Assembly (NCBI GenBank): GCA_045594645.1
Contig: JAZNYY010000002.1
Span: forward strand, 1-24,115
Direction: 5' to 3'
Length of the DNA stretch: 24,115 nucleotides
Origin: Fimenecus sp045594645
GTDB lineage: Bacteria; Bacillota; Clostridia; Oscillospirales; Acutalibacteraceae
The notes beneath the pieces were generated by a model, which was not told where the DNA came from, made no database searches, and worked only from the letters and a program-made list of their open reading frames with translations. The stretch's first letter is position 1. Each line of letters starts with the position of its first letter. Of this stretch, positions 7,232 through 14,886 are shown in pieces. The position numbers and the translations under genes were made by a program.

Positions 7232-8338
7232 TTATTTAATTATCAACCAAAGCCCTAAATTCAACATTAAAAATGTAATATTCACAACTGTAAAAATCAA
7301 TATGTATTTTCCGGTGCCGACCTTTTCTTTGGCAACAAATTTAAACGAAATCAAGCTTGCCATTGAGGCTATTAAAGTACCAAGCCCACCAAGGTTTACG
7401 CCAATAAGCAAGTTTTTCGCGTTTTCGGTGAATTTTGAAAGCAGAATTGTTGCGGGAACATTTGAAAAAATCTGACTTGAAATAATTCCAACTAATACCT
7501 CGTTACCGTTAACAATATTCTTTAAAAAATCGCTGATTGGTTTGATTTCGCCAAGATTTCCAATGAATATAAACAGAAATATAAATGTGAAAAGTAAACT
7601 GTAATCAACCTTTAAAATTACCTTGCGGTCAAAAATCAATATTGTAACAACTGTAATTATAACTGTTGCAATACAGGGAATTATACGAAAAACAGTAAGT
7701 AAAGCCAATAAAAATAAAACTGAATAAATAGCGATATTTAATTTTGAAAAATCATTACTGTTGTCAGTGCTTTGAGTGTCAATTGTGCCTTTGCCCGTAA
7801 GCATACAAGAAAGTAAAACAAGTATAAGAGAAAGCAAGGCATAGGGGAGTATGGTTAAAATAAAATCACTAAGACTCATATGATAAGATGAGAATAAATA
7901 AAGATTTTGCGGATTACCAATAGGTGTCAGCATACTGCCTAAATTCGCCGAAACAGTTTCGATAGTTACAATCCATATTAATTTATCTATTTTGCCCGAA
8001 AGCTTTAATGCCGTAACTGTAAAAGGCACAAAGGTTATGAGTGCCACATCGTTTGTAATAAACATTGATGAGAAAAAACACAGTAATCCCAAAATCAATG
8101 AAAGTCCGTTAATGCTTTTTATTTTTGATAGCATTTTTTCGGCAAAAAATTTGAAAATACCCAGTCTGTTAAACCCCGCCATAACCGACATTAAACAGAA
8201 AAGTAGCCCTAATGTGCGAAAATCAATGTAATCAATATAAGCTTTGCTTGGTGTAACAAAAAATACCGATATAACCGCCAATATGAATGATATTACGAGC
8301 ACAATTTCAGTTTTTATGAAGTTTTTAATTTTCATCAT
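7232..8338 (-). CDS. ArsB/SLC13-superfamily membrane permease
   Basis: A 368-residue integral membrane protein with about ten hydrophobic helices. The segment SANLGSMLTPIGNPQNLYLF is the signature loop of the ArsB/NhaD/CitMHS ion-transporter superfamily, and a second half-repeat has SNVPATILLSKF. Members move arsenite, Na+/H+, citrate or other dicarboxylates; the substrate cannot be told here. The frame is open to 8428 but that would translate part of the tRNA gene. The true start is the ATG at 8338 (MMKIKNF), or the next ATG at 8335, preceded by AAGGTGA (8350-8344). It lies directly behind tRNA-Ser and its terminator with no room for a clear promoter. Confidence 0.85.
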   Translation of the reverse strand: MMKIKNFIKTEIVLVISFILAVISVFFVTPSKAYIDYIDFRTLGLLFCLMSVMAGFNRLGIFKFFAEKMLSKIKSINGLSLILGLLCFFSSMFITNDVALITFVPFTVTALKLSGKIDKLIWIVTIETVSANLGSMLTPIGNPQNLYLFSSYHMSLSDFILTILPYALLSLILVLLSCMLTGKGTIDTQSTDNSNDFSKLNIAIYSVLFLLALLTVFRIIPCIATVIITVVTILIFDRKVILKVDYSLLFTFIFLFIFIGNLGEIKPISDFLKNIVNGNEVLVGIISSQIFSNVPATILLSKFTENAKNLLIGVNLGGLGTLIASMASLISFKFVAKEKVGTGKYILIFTVVNITFLMLNLGLWLIIK

Positions 8339-8355
8339 TAAAATCACCTTAATAG

Positions 8356-8387
8356 AAAAAAGACCTTTCATTTGAAAGGTCTTTTTT
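8356..8387 (-). terminator. terminator of tRNA-Ser, perfect 15-bp palindrome
   Basis: Arms 8356-8370 and 8373-8387 (AAAAAAGACCTTTCA and its complement) are perfectly complementary around two bases. On the minus strand the stem begins at the final A of the tRNA CCA end and finishes in a T run. The same palindrome would also terminate on the plus strand. Confidence 0.85.
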
Positions 8388-8478
8388 GGCGGAGATGAAG
8401 AGATTTGAACTCTTGCGCCGCTATTCACGACCTACCGCATTTCGAGTGCGGACCCTTCAACCACTTGGGTACATCTCC
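8387..8478 (-). tRNA. tRNA-Ser(CGA)
   Basis: Read on the minus strand, the acceptor stem is GGAGATG/CATCTCC, with discriminator G and an encoded CCA (8389-8387). The D arm has AGTGGTTGAA. The anticodon stem CCGCA/TGCGG carries loop CTCGAAA, giving anticodon CGA (8444-8442) for UCG codons. A long variable arm marks a class II tRNA (serine type), and the T arm is AAGAG-TTCAAAT-CTCTT. Total length is 92 nt with CCA. Confidence 0.95.
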
Positions 8479-8496
8479 ATATTTTTTAACTTATGT

Positions 8497-8525
8497 ATTT
8501 TATCAAACCCTTAGAAATTTGTCAA
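8497..8525 (-). promoter_or_regulatory. promoter of tRNA-Ser
   Basis: On the minus strand: TTGACA (8525-8520), a 17-bp spacer and TAAAAT (8502-8497). The transcript would start about 12 bases before the mature tRNA end at 8478. Confidence 0.8.
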
Positions 8526-8540
8526 TATAACATATTAATC

Positions 8541-8568
8541 TTGAATTAAAAAAATATAGTGCTATAAT
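8541..8568 (+). promoter_or_regulatory. promoter of the ATC-hydrolase family gene
   Basis: TTGAAT (8541-8546), a 16-bp spacer and TATAAT (8563-8568), about 37 bases before the start codon at 8606. Confidence 0.65.
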
Positions 8569-8605
8569 TTAGATATATTATATTTCATAAAAGAAGGCGT
8601 ACATA

Positions 8606-9100
8606 ATGAGTATTGTGAAAAATGACCCTAAAATTAAAAATCCTTTATTACAGGCAATTCGTGCACAGCTTGAGCACCGCGCATTCTGGCTTTATCTGCT
8701 TTGCGATGAGGCTGGCAATCGCGGACTTGATTGGCGTGATTTCGGTAGTGCTGCAGTTCGCCGTTGCGGTCTTGCACAAGGCGATGAATTAGTGAAAAAA
8801 GGTAAAACTGATAGTCTTGTAGGACTTCGCAAAACTCTTTTTACAAAGCCTGCACAGCTTGTTTTTGAAATGAAAATTCTTGAAAGCACAGACGATAAGC
8901 TCTCAATAGATTTTAATTATTGCCCACTTGTTAAGGCTTGGCAGAACGCAGGCTGTACTGATGAAGAAATTGCTACTCTTTGTGATATTGCAATGTGTGG
9001 TGACCACGGAATAGGCGAGTGCTATGGCGCGGTTCTTGATTTACCTAAATGTATTGCAAAGGGTGACGACATTTGCTCGCTCCGTTATCACAAAAAGTAA
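8606..9100 (+). CDS. L-2-amino-thiazoline-4-carboxylic acid hydrolase family protein
   Basis: A 164-residue cytoplasmic protein resembling the ATC_hydrolase family, named after a Pseudomonas enzyme that opens the ring of 2-aminothiazoline-4-carboxylate on the way to cysteine. Family-like marks are the N-terminal HRAFWLYLLCDEA helix, FNYCPLVKAWQNAGC (C106 and C117) and LCDIAMCGDHGIGE (C126, C131, D133, H134). These Cys, Asp and His residues could form the active site or a metal site. Most Clostridia members are uncharacterised, and this one is short, so cysteine metabolism is only a family-based guess. It is a single-gene unit with its own promoter, an AAGG ribosome binding site and a strong terminator. 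Confidence 0.72.
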   Translation: MSIVKNDPKIKNPLLQAIRAQLEHRAFWLYLLCDEAGNRGLDWRDFGSAAVRRCGLAQGDELVKKGKTDSLVGLRKTLFTKPAQLVFEMKILESTDDKLSIDFNYCPLVKAWQNAGCTDEEIATLCDIAMCGDHGIGECYGAVLDLPKCIAKGDDICSLRYHKK

Positions 9101-9132
9101 TTGTGGCAAAATATTTTTTCAAAAATATTTAT

Positions 9133-9163
9133 AGCAGTATGAGCGTTCATACTGCTTTTTTTA
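9133..9163 (+). terminator. terminator of the ATC-hydrolase family gene
   Basis: A 10-bp perfect stem AGCAGTATGA (9133-9142)/TCATACTGCT (9147-9156) with loop GCGT, followed by a run of T. Confidence 0.9.
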
Positions 9164-9193
9164 TTAGTTTTATATATTTTATTGCACAAAGTG

Positions 9194-9222
9194 TTGATTT
9201 TCATAATTTAGAGTAGTATAAT
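9194..9222 (+). promoter_or_regulatory. promoter of the subtilase gene
   Basis: TTGATT (9194-9199), a 17-bp spacer and TATAAT (9217-9222). The start would be near 9229, about 49 bases before the TTG start codon. Confidence 0.75.
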
Positions 9223-9277
9223 TAAAAAATATTAAACATCGCGTTTGTTAATAAACGGTATGTTTGGAGTGAATGCT

Positions 9278-12200
9278 TTGAAACACCTTTTTTCTTTTTT
9301 ATTATCATTTGTTTTACTGGTTACCTCACTTTCAGTGGGGCTTAATGCCATTGCAGAAACAATTCCTCAGGATAATACGCTTGACCGTTTTGCAACGGAA
9401 CTTACAGAATTGATTCGTGAATTTGATTCTCCGTTTGTTAAAGAAGATTCAGAAGCGGAGTCTGATGAAGATTCTTTTGATTTCGTTATTCAATACAATC
9501 CGTCCTATAAAATTGAATTTGCATCAGAATTTGCAACGGGTAATAGTACAACTGACCTTGAAAATGTGTTGAAAGATTATTCTCTTACACTTGAAGATTT
9601 TGAATCAAAGCGTCTTATTGTAAAATCATATGAAGAAATTGATTATCGCGGTGCGGTTGATTGCGTAAGCGGGTATAAGGATTTGTATATATTACAGTAT
9701 TCTACTGTTGAAGAGGTTATTTCTGCTTATCAATATTATCTTACTTGTGATAACATTGAATATGTTGAACCAGATTATGTGGCTTCAGTTCAGGCTGAGG
9801 AAGATGACTCTGCAATTTTTGATGGTGATTCATCAGAGTATTATTATGAGATTATTGATAAAGTAGAAAGTTGGAATTCAGAAGAAATCGGCTTTGATGC
9901 AATAAAGGATGAACTGGCACAGAAACAACTTTCTGATGTAATGGTTGCTGTAATTGACAGTGGTGTAGATACCGACCACGAATTGCTTGAGGGTAGGCTC
10001 ATAGAAAGCACTGTGAATTTAAGCAGTTCAGGTGAAGACAACAGTTGTGAAGATGACTATGGTCACGGTACGCATGTCGCGGGTATTGTTGTTGATAATT
10101 CTTTGAGTAATGTTAAGGTCAAACCATATAAAGTGCTTAACAATCGTGGTAAAGGTACAATCAGTTTAATTTCACTTGCAGTTGATATGGCGGTTGCCGA
10201 TGGTGCAGATATTATCAATTTAAGCCTTACTTCAGAGGGCGAAAGTAAAACGATGACCGAGTCCGTTAACGCGGCAACTGAACATGACATTAATGTGGTT
10301 GTGGCTGCGGGTAATCAGCGTGCAGATTTGTCAAAAAAGTATTATACTCCTGCCAATATAGAATCTGCTATAACTGTCAGCGCAACAACAAAAGACTGTA
10401 AACTTGCTTCTTACTCAAATTATAATGGCACAATTGATATTGCTGCCCCCGGTGATGATATAAAGAGCAGTTATCTTAATAATACATATACTTTGATGGA
10501 TGGTACTTCAATGGCAGCTCCACAGGTAACTGCGGGCTTGGCAATTATTAAATCTGTATTCCCTGAATTGTCATCTGAAGAGGTTGAGAATAGGATTGAA
10601 GAGTTTTCTATAAAAGTTGCTGAAAACGAGGGCGAAAACCTTTTCGGCGCAGGTATTCTTTATTTGAAATATATTTTATCTGTTATGCCACGCACGGCAG
10701 AACCGGTTTTCAATGTGCTTGACGGTGATTTTTCCAGTACTTTTAAACTTACATTATCTTGTCCTGAAGCCGATGCGACCATACTTTATGTCATTTATGA
10801 TGGTGAAGATATTCAAGATATAGGATTTTTGAACGGAACAGTGTATAAAGAGCCAATTTCTATTTCGGTTGATACAAAAATTTCTGCCGTTGCATACACA
10901 AAGGGTAAAATGTTCAGCTCAATTGTCACTCACGAATATCACCGAAGTGACAAAGCAGAAGAAGATAAATATGACATTGATAAAAATGGTTTAATTACCG
11001 GTTATTTTGGTAAAGAGGTTGATTTAATTGTTCCAGATAAAATTCGCGGAACAACAGTTAAGGGAATAGGTGCATCTGCCTTTGAAAATAATGCGAATGT
11101 TCATTCGGTTATTTTACCTGAATCTGCGACTGTTATTAAAGAACACGCTTTCTTGGGCTGTATGAATCTTGAAAAGGTCAGTGGCGAAGGTATAACAACA
11201 GTAGAAAGATATGCGTTCAATCTCAGCACAATTGCTGACTTCCCCTTTGAACAGTTAAAAACTGTTGGTGTATATGCGTTTTCCGGTTGCAATAATCTTA
11301 AAAATGTTAATTTATCAAACGCTGAAACTATTGGTAAATCTGCTTTTGAAAATTCAAGAGATGTGTTATTTATTAGTAGTGAGAAAAATGTTTCAATAGG
11401 TGAGAATGCATTTCGTGGAACAAATGTCAAGAGTGTCAGCTTGCCCAATGTGACGGTTATCAATAAAAGTGTGTTTGAGAATTGTTCAGAGCTTTTGTCC
11501 GCAAGTATTGAAAACGCGACAAAAATTAATTCGCGTGGATTTAGTGACTGTATTTCTTTAATTGAGATAAATATGCCAAAAGCTCAGGAACTTGATGCTT
11601 ACGCGTTCAAAAATACAGCTTTGCTTAGGGTTAATTTTGAAGCTGTAGAATCAGTTGGCAACTACGCGTTCAGCGGTTGTGGTGCTATCAAATATGCGTT
11701 TTTGCCCAATGCTTCGAGTATTGGTGCATATGCATTTAATAAATGCACAAGTCTGGAAATGGTGTATTTCCCCGCTCTTATTGAATTGAATAACAGTGTT
11801 TTTTCTGTATGCGAAAAACTAAAATCACTGTGGTTGCCTTCAGTTGAAATTATAAATAACTGGGCTTTTAATAATTCGTATGTTGAATATGCTCAGTTTG
11901 ATAATGTAAGCAAAATTCATAGTTTACCTGACACATTGTTAGGAATTGTTTTGCCGACAAAGTTCTCATCAACAACAGCCACGATTCCTCAAACTGATTT
12001 TGTTGTGTACGGATATGAAGGAACATACGCAGAAGAGTATGCTAAAACGAATAAAAAAGAATTCGTGACGGTTCCTGCAGTAATTTATGATGTGCCTGAA
12101 AGTGTCAGTTTAGAAAAACAATATATCTTTACTTATGCACTGGGCTTTAATTGTACATATCAGTGGTTTAAGAATGATGAGGTTTCAAACGAAAACGGCA

Positions 12201-12739
12201 CAATAATTGAAGGTGCAACTAATTTCTGGTATGAACCGACAAGAGTCGATAATACAGCTTGTTATTATTGTGTAATTACAAGTACTGATGGTGTAAATAC
12301 AAATGTGTATGTTACAGCTCCAATCAAAAATATTGCTGAGTATCAAGAGGCAGATTATACTGCATATAACGCTGTTATTGAAGAAGCTTACAACATAGAA
12401 CGCGAACTTTATACAGAAGAATCTCTTAGAGTTCTTGATGAGTTGTTGGAACAGGATATATTGGGCTATTCTTTGGCTGAACAAGATTTAATCAGCCAAC
12501 ATATTGAAGCAATTAAAAATGCGGTTTCATCATTGAAATTCGACTATACTTTGGGTGACATAAATGATGATGGCAAAATTTCTCTTATGGATGCTCGTTT
12601 TGTACTTAAAGTTGTTTCCGGTACTGAAGAGCTTGACAGACTTCAGACTCTTTCAGCAGATATGAATGAAGATGGCAAAATTTCGCTTATTGATGTGCGC
12701 GCAATTCTGCGAATTATTTCTGAAGCCATCGAAGAATAA
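9278..12739 (+). CDS. secreted S8 subtilase with BspA-type LRR, FIVAR-like and dockerin modules
   Basis: A large extracellular serine protease of about 1153 residues. Modules in order: signal peptide (1-28, ending LNAIAET); I9-type propeptide (about 60-185, ending IEYVEPDYV); S8 domain with D227 (VAVIDSGVD), H263 (GHGTHVAGI), oxyanion N346 (VAAGNQ) and S411 (GTSMAAPQ); a chitobiase-C-like beta domain (about 470-560); some 12 BspA-type leucine-rich repeats (about 590-890, pattern YAFSGC...L); an Ig-like domain (about 930-1015); a FIVAR-like helical segment (1025-1085); and a C-terminal dockerin with two DxNxDG calcium loops (GDINDDGKISLMDAR, ADMNEDGKISLIDVR). The start is the TTG at 9278 with GGAG at 9266-9269. 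The catalytic triad is complete, so it should be active and attach to a cohesin protein. Confidence 0.93.
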   Translation: MKHLFSFLLSFVLLVTSLSVGLNAIAETIPQDNTLDRFATELTELIREFDSPFVKEDSEAESDEDSFDFVIQYNPSYKIEFASEFATGNSTTDLENVLKDYSLTLEDFESKRLIVKSYEEIDYRGAVDCVSGYKDLYILQYSTVEEVISAYQYYLTCDNIEYVEPDYVASVQAEEDDSAIFDGDSSEYYYEIIDKVESWNSEEIGFDAIKDELAQKQLSDVMVAVIDSGVDTDHELLEGRLIESTVNLSSSGEDNSCEDDYGHGTHVAGIVVDNSLSNVKVKPYKVLNNRGKGTISLISLAVDMAVADGADIINLSLTSEGESKTMTESVNAATEHDINVVVAAGNQRADLSKKYYTPANIESAITVSATTKDCKLASYSNYNGTIDIAAPGDDIKSSYLNNTYTLMDGTSMAAPQVTAGLAIIKSVFPELSSEEVENRIEEFSIKVAENEGENLFGAGILYLKYILSVMPRTAEPVFNVLDGDFSSTFKLTLSCPEADATILYVIYDGEDIQDIGFLNGTVYKEPISISVDTKISAVAYTKGKMFSSIVTHEYHRSDKAEEDKYDIDKNGLITGYFGKEVDLIVPDKIRGTTVKGIGASAFENNANVHSVILPESATVIKEHAFLGCMNLEKVSGEGITTVERYAFNLSTIADFPFEQLKTVGVYAFSGCNNLKNVNLSNAETIGKSAFENSRDVLFISSEKNVSIGENAFRGTNVKSVSLPNVTVINKSVFENCSELLSASIENATKINSRGFSDCISLIEINMPKAQELDAYAFKNTALLRVNFEAVESVGNYAFSGCGAIKYAFLPNASSIGAYAFNKCTSLEMVYFPALIELNNSVFSVCEKLKSLWLPSVEIINNWAFNNSYVEYAQFDNVSKIHSLPDTLLGIVLPTKFSSTTATIPQTDFVVYGYEGTYAEEYAKTNKKEFVTVPAVIYDVPESVSLEKQYIFTYALGFNCTYQWFKNDEVSNENGTIIEGATNFWYEPTRVDNTACYYCVITSTDGVNTNVYVTAPIKNIAEYQEADYTAYNAVIEEAYNIERELYTEESLRVLDELLEQDILGYSLAEQDLISQHIEAIKNAVSSLKFDYTLGDINDDGKISLMDARFVLKVVSGTEELDRLQTLSADMNEDGKISLIDVRAILRIISEAIEE

Positions 12740-12746
12740 AAAACAA

Positions 12747-12776
12747 TCCCGATAGTTTTTAGCTATCGGGAAATTT
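12747..12776. terminator. shared terminator of the subtilase gene and the convergent FliB-like gene
   Basis: A 9-bp stem TCCCGATAG (12747-12755)/CTATCGGGA (12763-12771). The plus side is followed by AATTTTTAT. The minus side, right after the FliB-like stop codon, is followed by TTGTTTTTTATT, which is the better terminator tract. Confidence 0.8.
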
Positions 12777-13718
12777 TTATGAAAAAAACTCTAAAATTGC
12801 TTCAATATTTTCTTCAGAATATTCAATTTCAGAAGAATAAAGGCGAGCATATTCCACAATATCGCTGTATTCGATATTATTGTTTACGCTTAAATGATAT
12901 TTACATAATGTTTCAATCGTTTTATAACTGAAAATAATAAAATTTGCTCTTTGCGATAACCTTCCGTCATCAAGAAAACCACTTAAATGACGATATGTAA
13001 AATATATTAGTAACTGTTCAGCAACTGTGTCAAAATAATAGGGGAGTTCATTGCAATTTAAATCAGTTGAGGTTTTTAATTCGTATAAAGTATTTGTCCA
13101 TTTATTGTCAAGCCGTTCTAATTTTAGAAGAAAATCAGCAGTTTTATTTGGATTTTCTTCAATAAATTCAGCATTGCAAATTTTTAAAAATTCGTTTATT
13201 CGCTGATTAATAGGTGATTTTCTGTTTTGCAGAATTTTGAAAAGCTTATTTCTTAATTCAATAAATTTCTTTTCTTCTTTTAAAAATTCATCAGCAATGT
13301 CATCATCATCAATAATTTCAAATGAAACCTTTTCTTTTTGACTTATTATGAGCTCTGCTGCTGCTTCACAGCAAAGCCCTAAGCCGATTTCGGTTGCACC
13401 GCCGTAAAAATTGCGAAATCTCGGGTGGTCATTACAGATTTGACAAAGATAATCTTCACCAATATTTAGAATTATATCACAGAGATTATTTTTATTTAAA
13501 AAAGGACATCTTTCATTGGTGTCAAGCTTAAAACAGGCAACCTCATCGACAATTTCAATGTTCTTGTTTAATCTGTTTCCAAAATCACCTTGAATTGATT
13601 TGTATTTTTCATAAGTCTCGTCATCAATATCAATTTCCCAACCAATGCAACAGCTGTGCTTGCATTGGTTGGCAATACATTTAAACATTTTATAATAATT
13701 CGGCGCTATGTATTTCAT
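12777..13718 (-). CDS. FliB-like (flagellin lysine-N-methylase family) cysteine-cluster protein
   Basis: A 313-residue protein of the FliB/YkgJ type. The N-terminus has the family cysteine pattern FKCIANQCKHSCCIGWEIDID (C14, C19, C23, C24). A second cluster reads CPFL...NLCDI...GEDYLCQICNDHPRF, with a third pair near GLCCEA; these suggest a bound metal cluster. FliB methylates flagellin lysines in Salmonella, and the family is widespread in Clostridia, including many without flagella, where its substrate is unknown. No flagellar gene is in this window, so the flagellin assignment is by family only. It is transcribed away from the bile salt hydrolase gene across a 95-base gap. Confidence 0.75.
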   Translation of the reverse strand: MKYIAPNYYKMFKCIANQCKHSCCIGWEIDIDDETYEKYKSIQGDFGNRLNKNIEIVDEVACFKLDTNERCPFLNKNNLCDIILNIGEDYLCQICNDHPRFRNFYGGATEIGLGLCCEAAAELIISQKEKVSFEIIDDDDIADEFLKEEKKFIELRNKLFKILQNRKSPINQRINEFLKICNAEFIEENPNKTADFLLKLERLDNKWTNTLYELKTSTDLNCNELPYYFDTVAEQLLIYFTYRHLSGFLDDGRLSQRANFIIFSYKTIETLCKYHLSVNNNIEYSDIVEYARLYSSEIEYSEENIEAILEFFS

Positions 13719-13780
13719 TTTACTTCTCTTTTCGCTTTTTTAAAAGAATAACATATACAGACTTATTTTTCAAATATTAT

Positions 13781-13820
13781 TACACATAATAATCAAAAAA
13801 GGTTGTGATTATTATGTGTA
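13781..13820 (+). promoter_or_regulatory. perfect 14-bp inverted repeat over the bile salt hydrolase start codon
   Basis: TACACATAATAATC (13781-13794) and GATTATTATGTGTA (13807-13820) are exact reverse complements, separated by 12 bases that hold the AAGG ribosome binding site (13799-13802). The ATG at 13814-13816 and the codon for the catalytic Cys2 lie inside the right arm. In mRNA it would be a hairpin closing the start codon; in DNA it could be an operator. No T run follows, so it is not a terminator. Confidence 0.8.
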
Positions 13821-14785
13821 CAGCAGTATCTTTTCAAACAAAGGACCACTATTTCGGGCGTAATCTTGATGTTGAGCATTGTTATGGTGAAAAAGTAGTT
13901 ATAACACCACGAAAATATCCGTTTAATTTCAGACTTGAAAAACCAAAAGAAAATCATTATGCCATAATTGGTATGGCTGTGGTCGCCGACAGCTACCCGC
14001 TTTATTTTGACGCTACAAATGAAAAAGGACTTTCAATGGCTGGACTTAATTTTCCCGAAACCGCAGACTATGAAGAGCCAACCGAGGATAAGCATAATAT
14101 AGGTGTGTTTGAGTTAATTCCTTGGATTTTAGGCAATTGTGCAAGTGTTGATGAGGCAAAAGATTTGTTGCAAAAAACTAATGTTGTGGCGATGGATTTT
14201 AATGAAGAATACCATTCAACTCCGCTTCATTGGATGATTTCAGACCGTGATTATTCAATTACTGTTGAGTGTGTTGAAGATGGCCTTAAGATTTACTATA
14301 ATCCGGTTCACATACTCACAAATAACCCTGAATTTCCAATGCAGATGTTTAATCTTAATAATTATATGAGATTGACTAGAGAAGAACCTGAAACTTGCTT
14401 TGCCGAGGGCTTTAATTTCTACAAATATAGCAGGGGAATGGGTGCACTTGGAATGCCCGGTGATTTGTCATCTATGTCCCGCTTTGTAAGAGGAGCGTTT
14501 ACGCGACTTAATTTTGTTTGCGGTGATACTGAAAGCGAAAGCATAAGTCAGTTTTTTCATATTCTTGACTCAGTTGCTCAAACAAGAGGCTGTGTGCGTG
14601 TTGAAGACTCTTTTGATATAACCTCATATTCCTCTTGTTGCAATACCGATAAAGGAATCTATTATTACAAAACTTATGAAAACAGTCAGATTTCTGCAGT
14701 AGATTTGCACCGTGAAAACCTTGACAGAAACGGACTTGTAATATATAATCTTGTCAATGAGCAACAAATAAACTATCAGAATTAA
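13814..14785 (+). CDS. choloylglycine (bile salt) hydrolase family protein
   Basis: An Ntn-hydrolase of 323 residues that should cleave amide bonds of conjugated bile acids. Met is removed to expose the nucleophile Cys2 (MCTAVSF), which fixes the start at ATG 13814 and not the in-frame GTG at 13805. The active-site set of bile salt hydrolases is visible: C2, R16 and D19 (FGRNLD), N79 (AGLNFPETADY), N171 (ILTNNPEFPMQ) and R223 (SSMSRFVRGAFTR). The Asn in GLNFP, where penicillin V acylases usually have Tyr, favours bile salts. There is no signal peptide, as usual for the intracellular Gram-positive enzymes. The start codon lies in a perfect inverted repeat. Confidence 0.9.
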   Translation: MCTAVSFQTKDHYFGRNLDVEHCYGEKVVITPRKYPFNFRLEKPKENHYAIIGMAVVADSYPLYFDATNEKGLSMAGLNFPETADYEEPTEDKHNIGVFELIPWILGNCASVDEAKDLLQKTNVVAMDFNEEYHSTPLHWMISDRDYSITVECVEDGLKIYYNPVHILTNNPEFPMQMFNLNNYMRLTREEPETCFAEGFNFYKYSRGMGALGMPGDLSSMSRFVRGAFTRLNFVCGDTESESISQFFHILDSVAQTRGCVRVEDSFDITSYSSCCNTDKGIYYYKTYENSQISAVDLHRENLDRNGLVIYNLVNEQQINYQN

Positions 14786-14789
14786 ATAT

Positions 14790-14876
14790 ATACTGCCACC
14801 GGGTAGTGTGATGCAAGGCATCCGATTGATATGTCGTTAGGTCTTAGAAGACATATCAAACGGGTGTTATTTTTTT
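14790..14876 (+). promoter_or_regulatory. structured leader RNA upstream of pnuC, possible riboswitch
   Basis: Three hairpins stand in a row in the 101-base gap before pnuC. The first is ACTGCC (14792-14797)-ACCG-GGTAGT (14802-14807), extendable by two pairs. The second is GATGC (14810-14814)-AAG-GCATC (14818-14822). The third is a perfect 10-bp stem TTGATATGTC (14826-14835)/GACATATCAA (14850-14859) with a 14-nt loop. Then CGGGTG (14861-14866) could pair with the first loop region CACCG (14797-14801) with a bulged G, forming a pseudoknot, and seven T follow at 14870-14876. I could not match it to TPP, FMN, preQ1, ZTP or NAD+-II riboswitches from memory. Control by a vitamin is inferred from position only. 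Confidence 0.5.
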
Positions 14877-14886
14877 GAGGTGAATA

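Noticed and set aside
8339..8428. N-terminal extension of the minus-strand permease up to 8428
   Set aside because: It would translate the terminator and part of tRNA-Ser, and its first 30 residues are unlike the family. AAGGTGA before the ATG at 8338 gives the start.
11050..11960. DNA tandem repeat inside the subtilase gene
   Set aside because: The periodicity is in the protein (leucine-rich repeats). The DNA copies have diverged too far to be a recent tandem duplication.
14790..14876. TPP, preQ1, FMN or NAD+-II riboswitch before pnuC
   Set aside because: None of the conserved core motifs of these classes, as I remember them, could be found. It is left as an unassigned structured leader.
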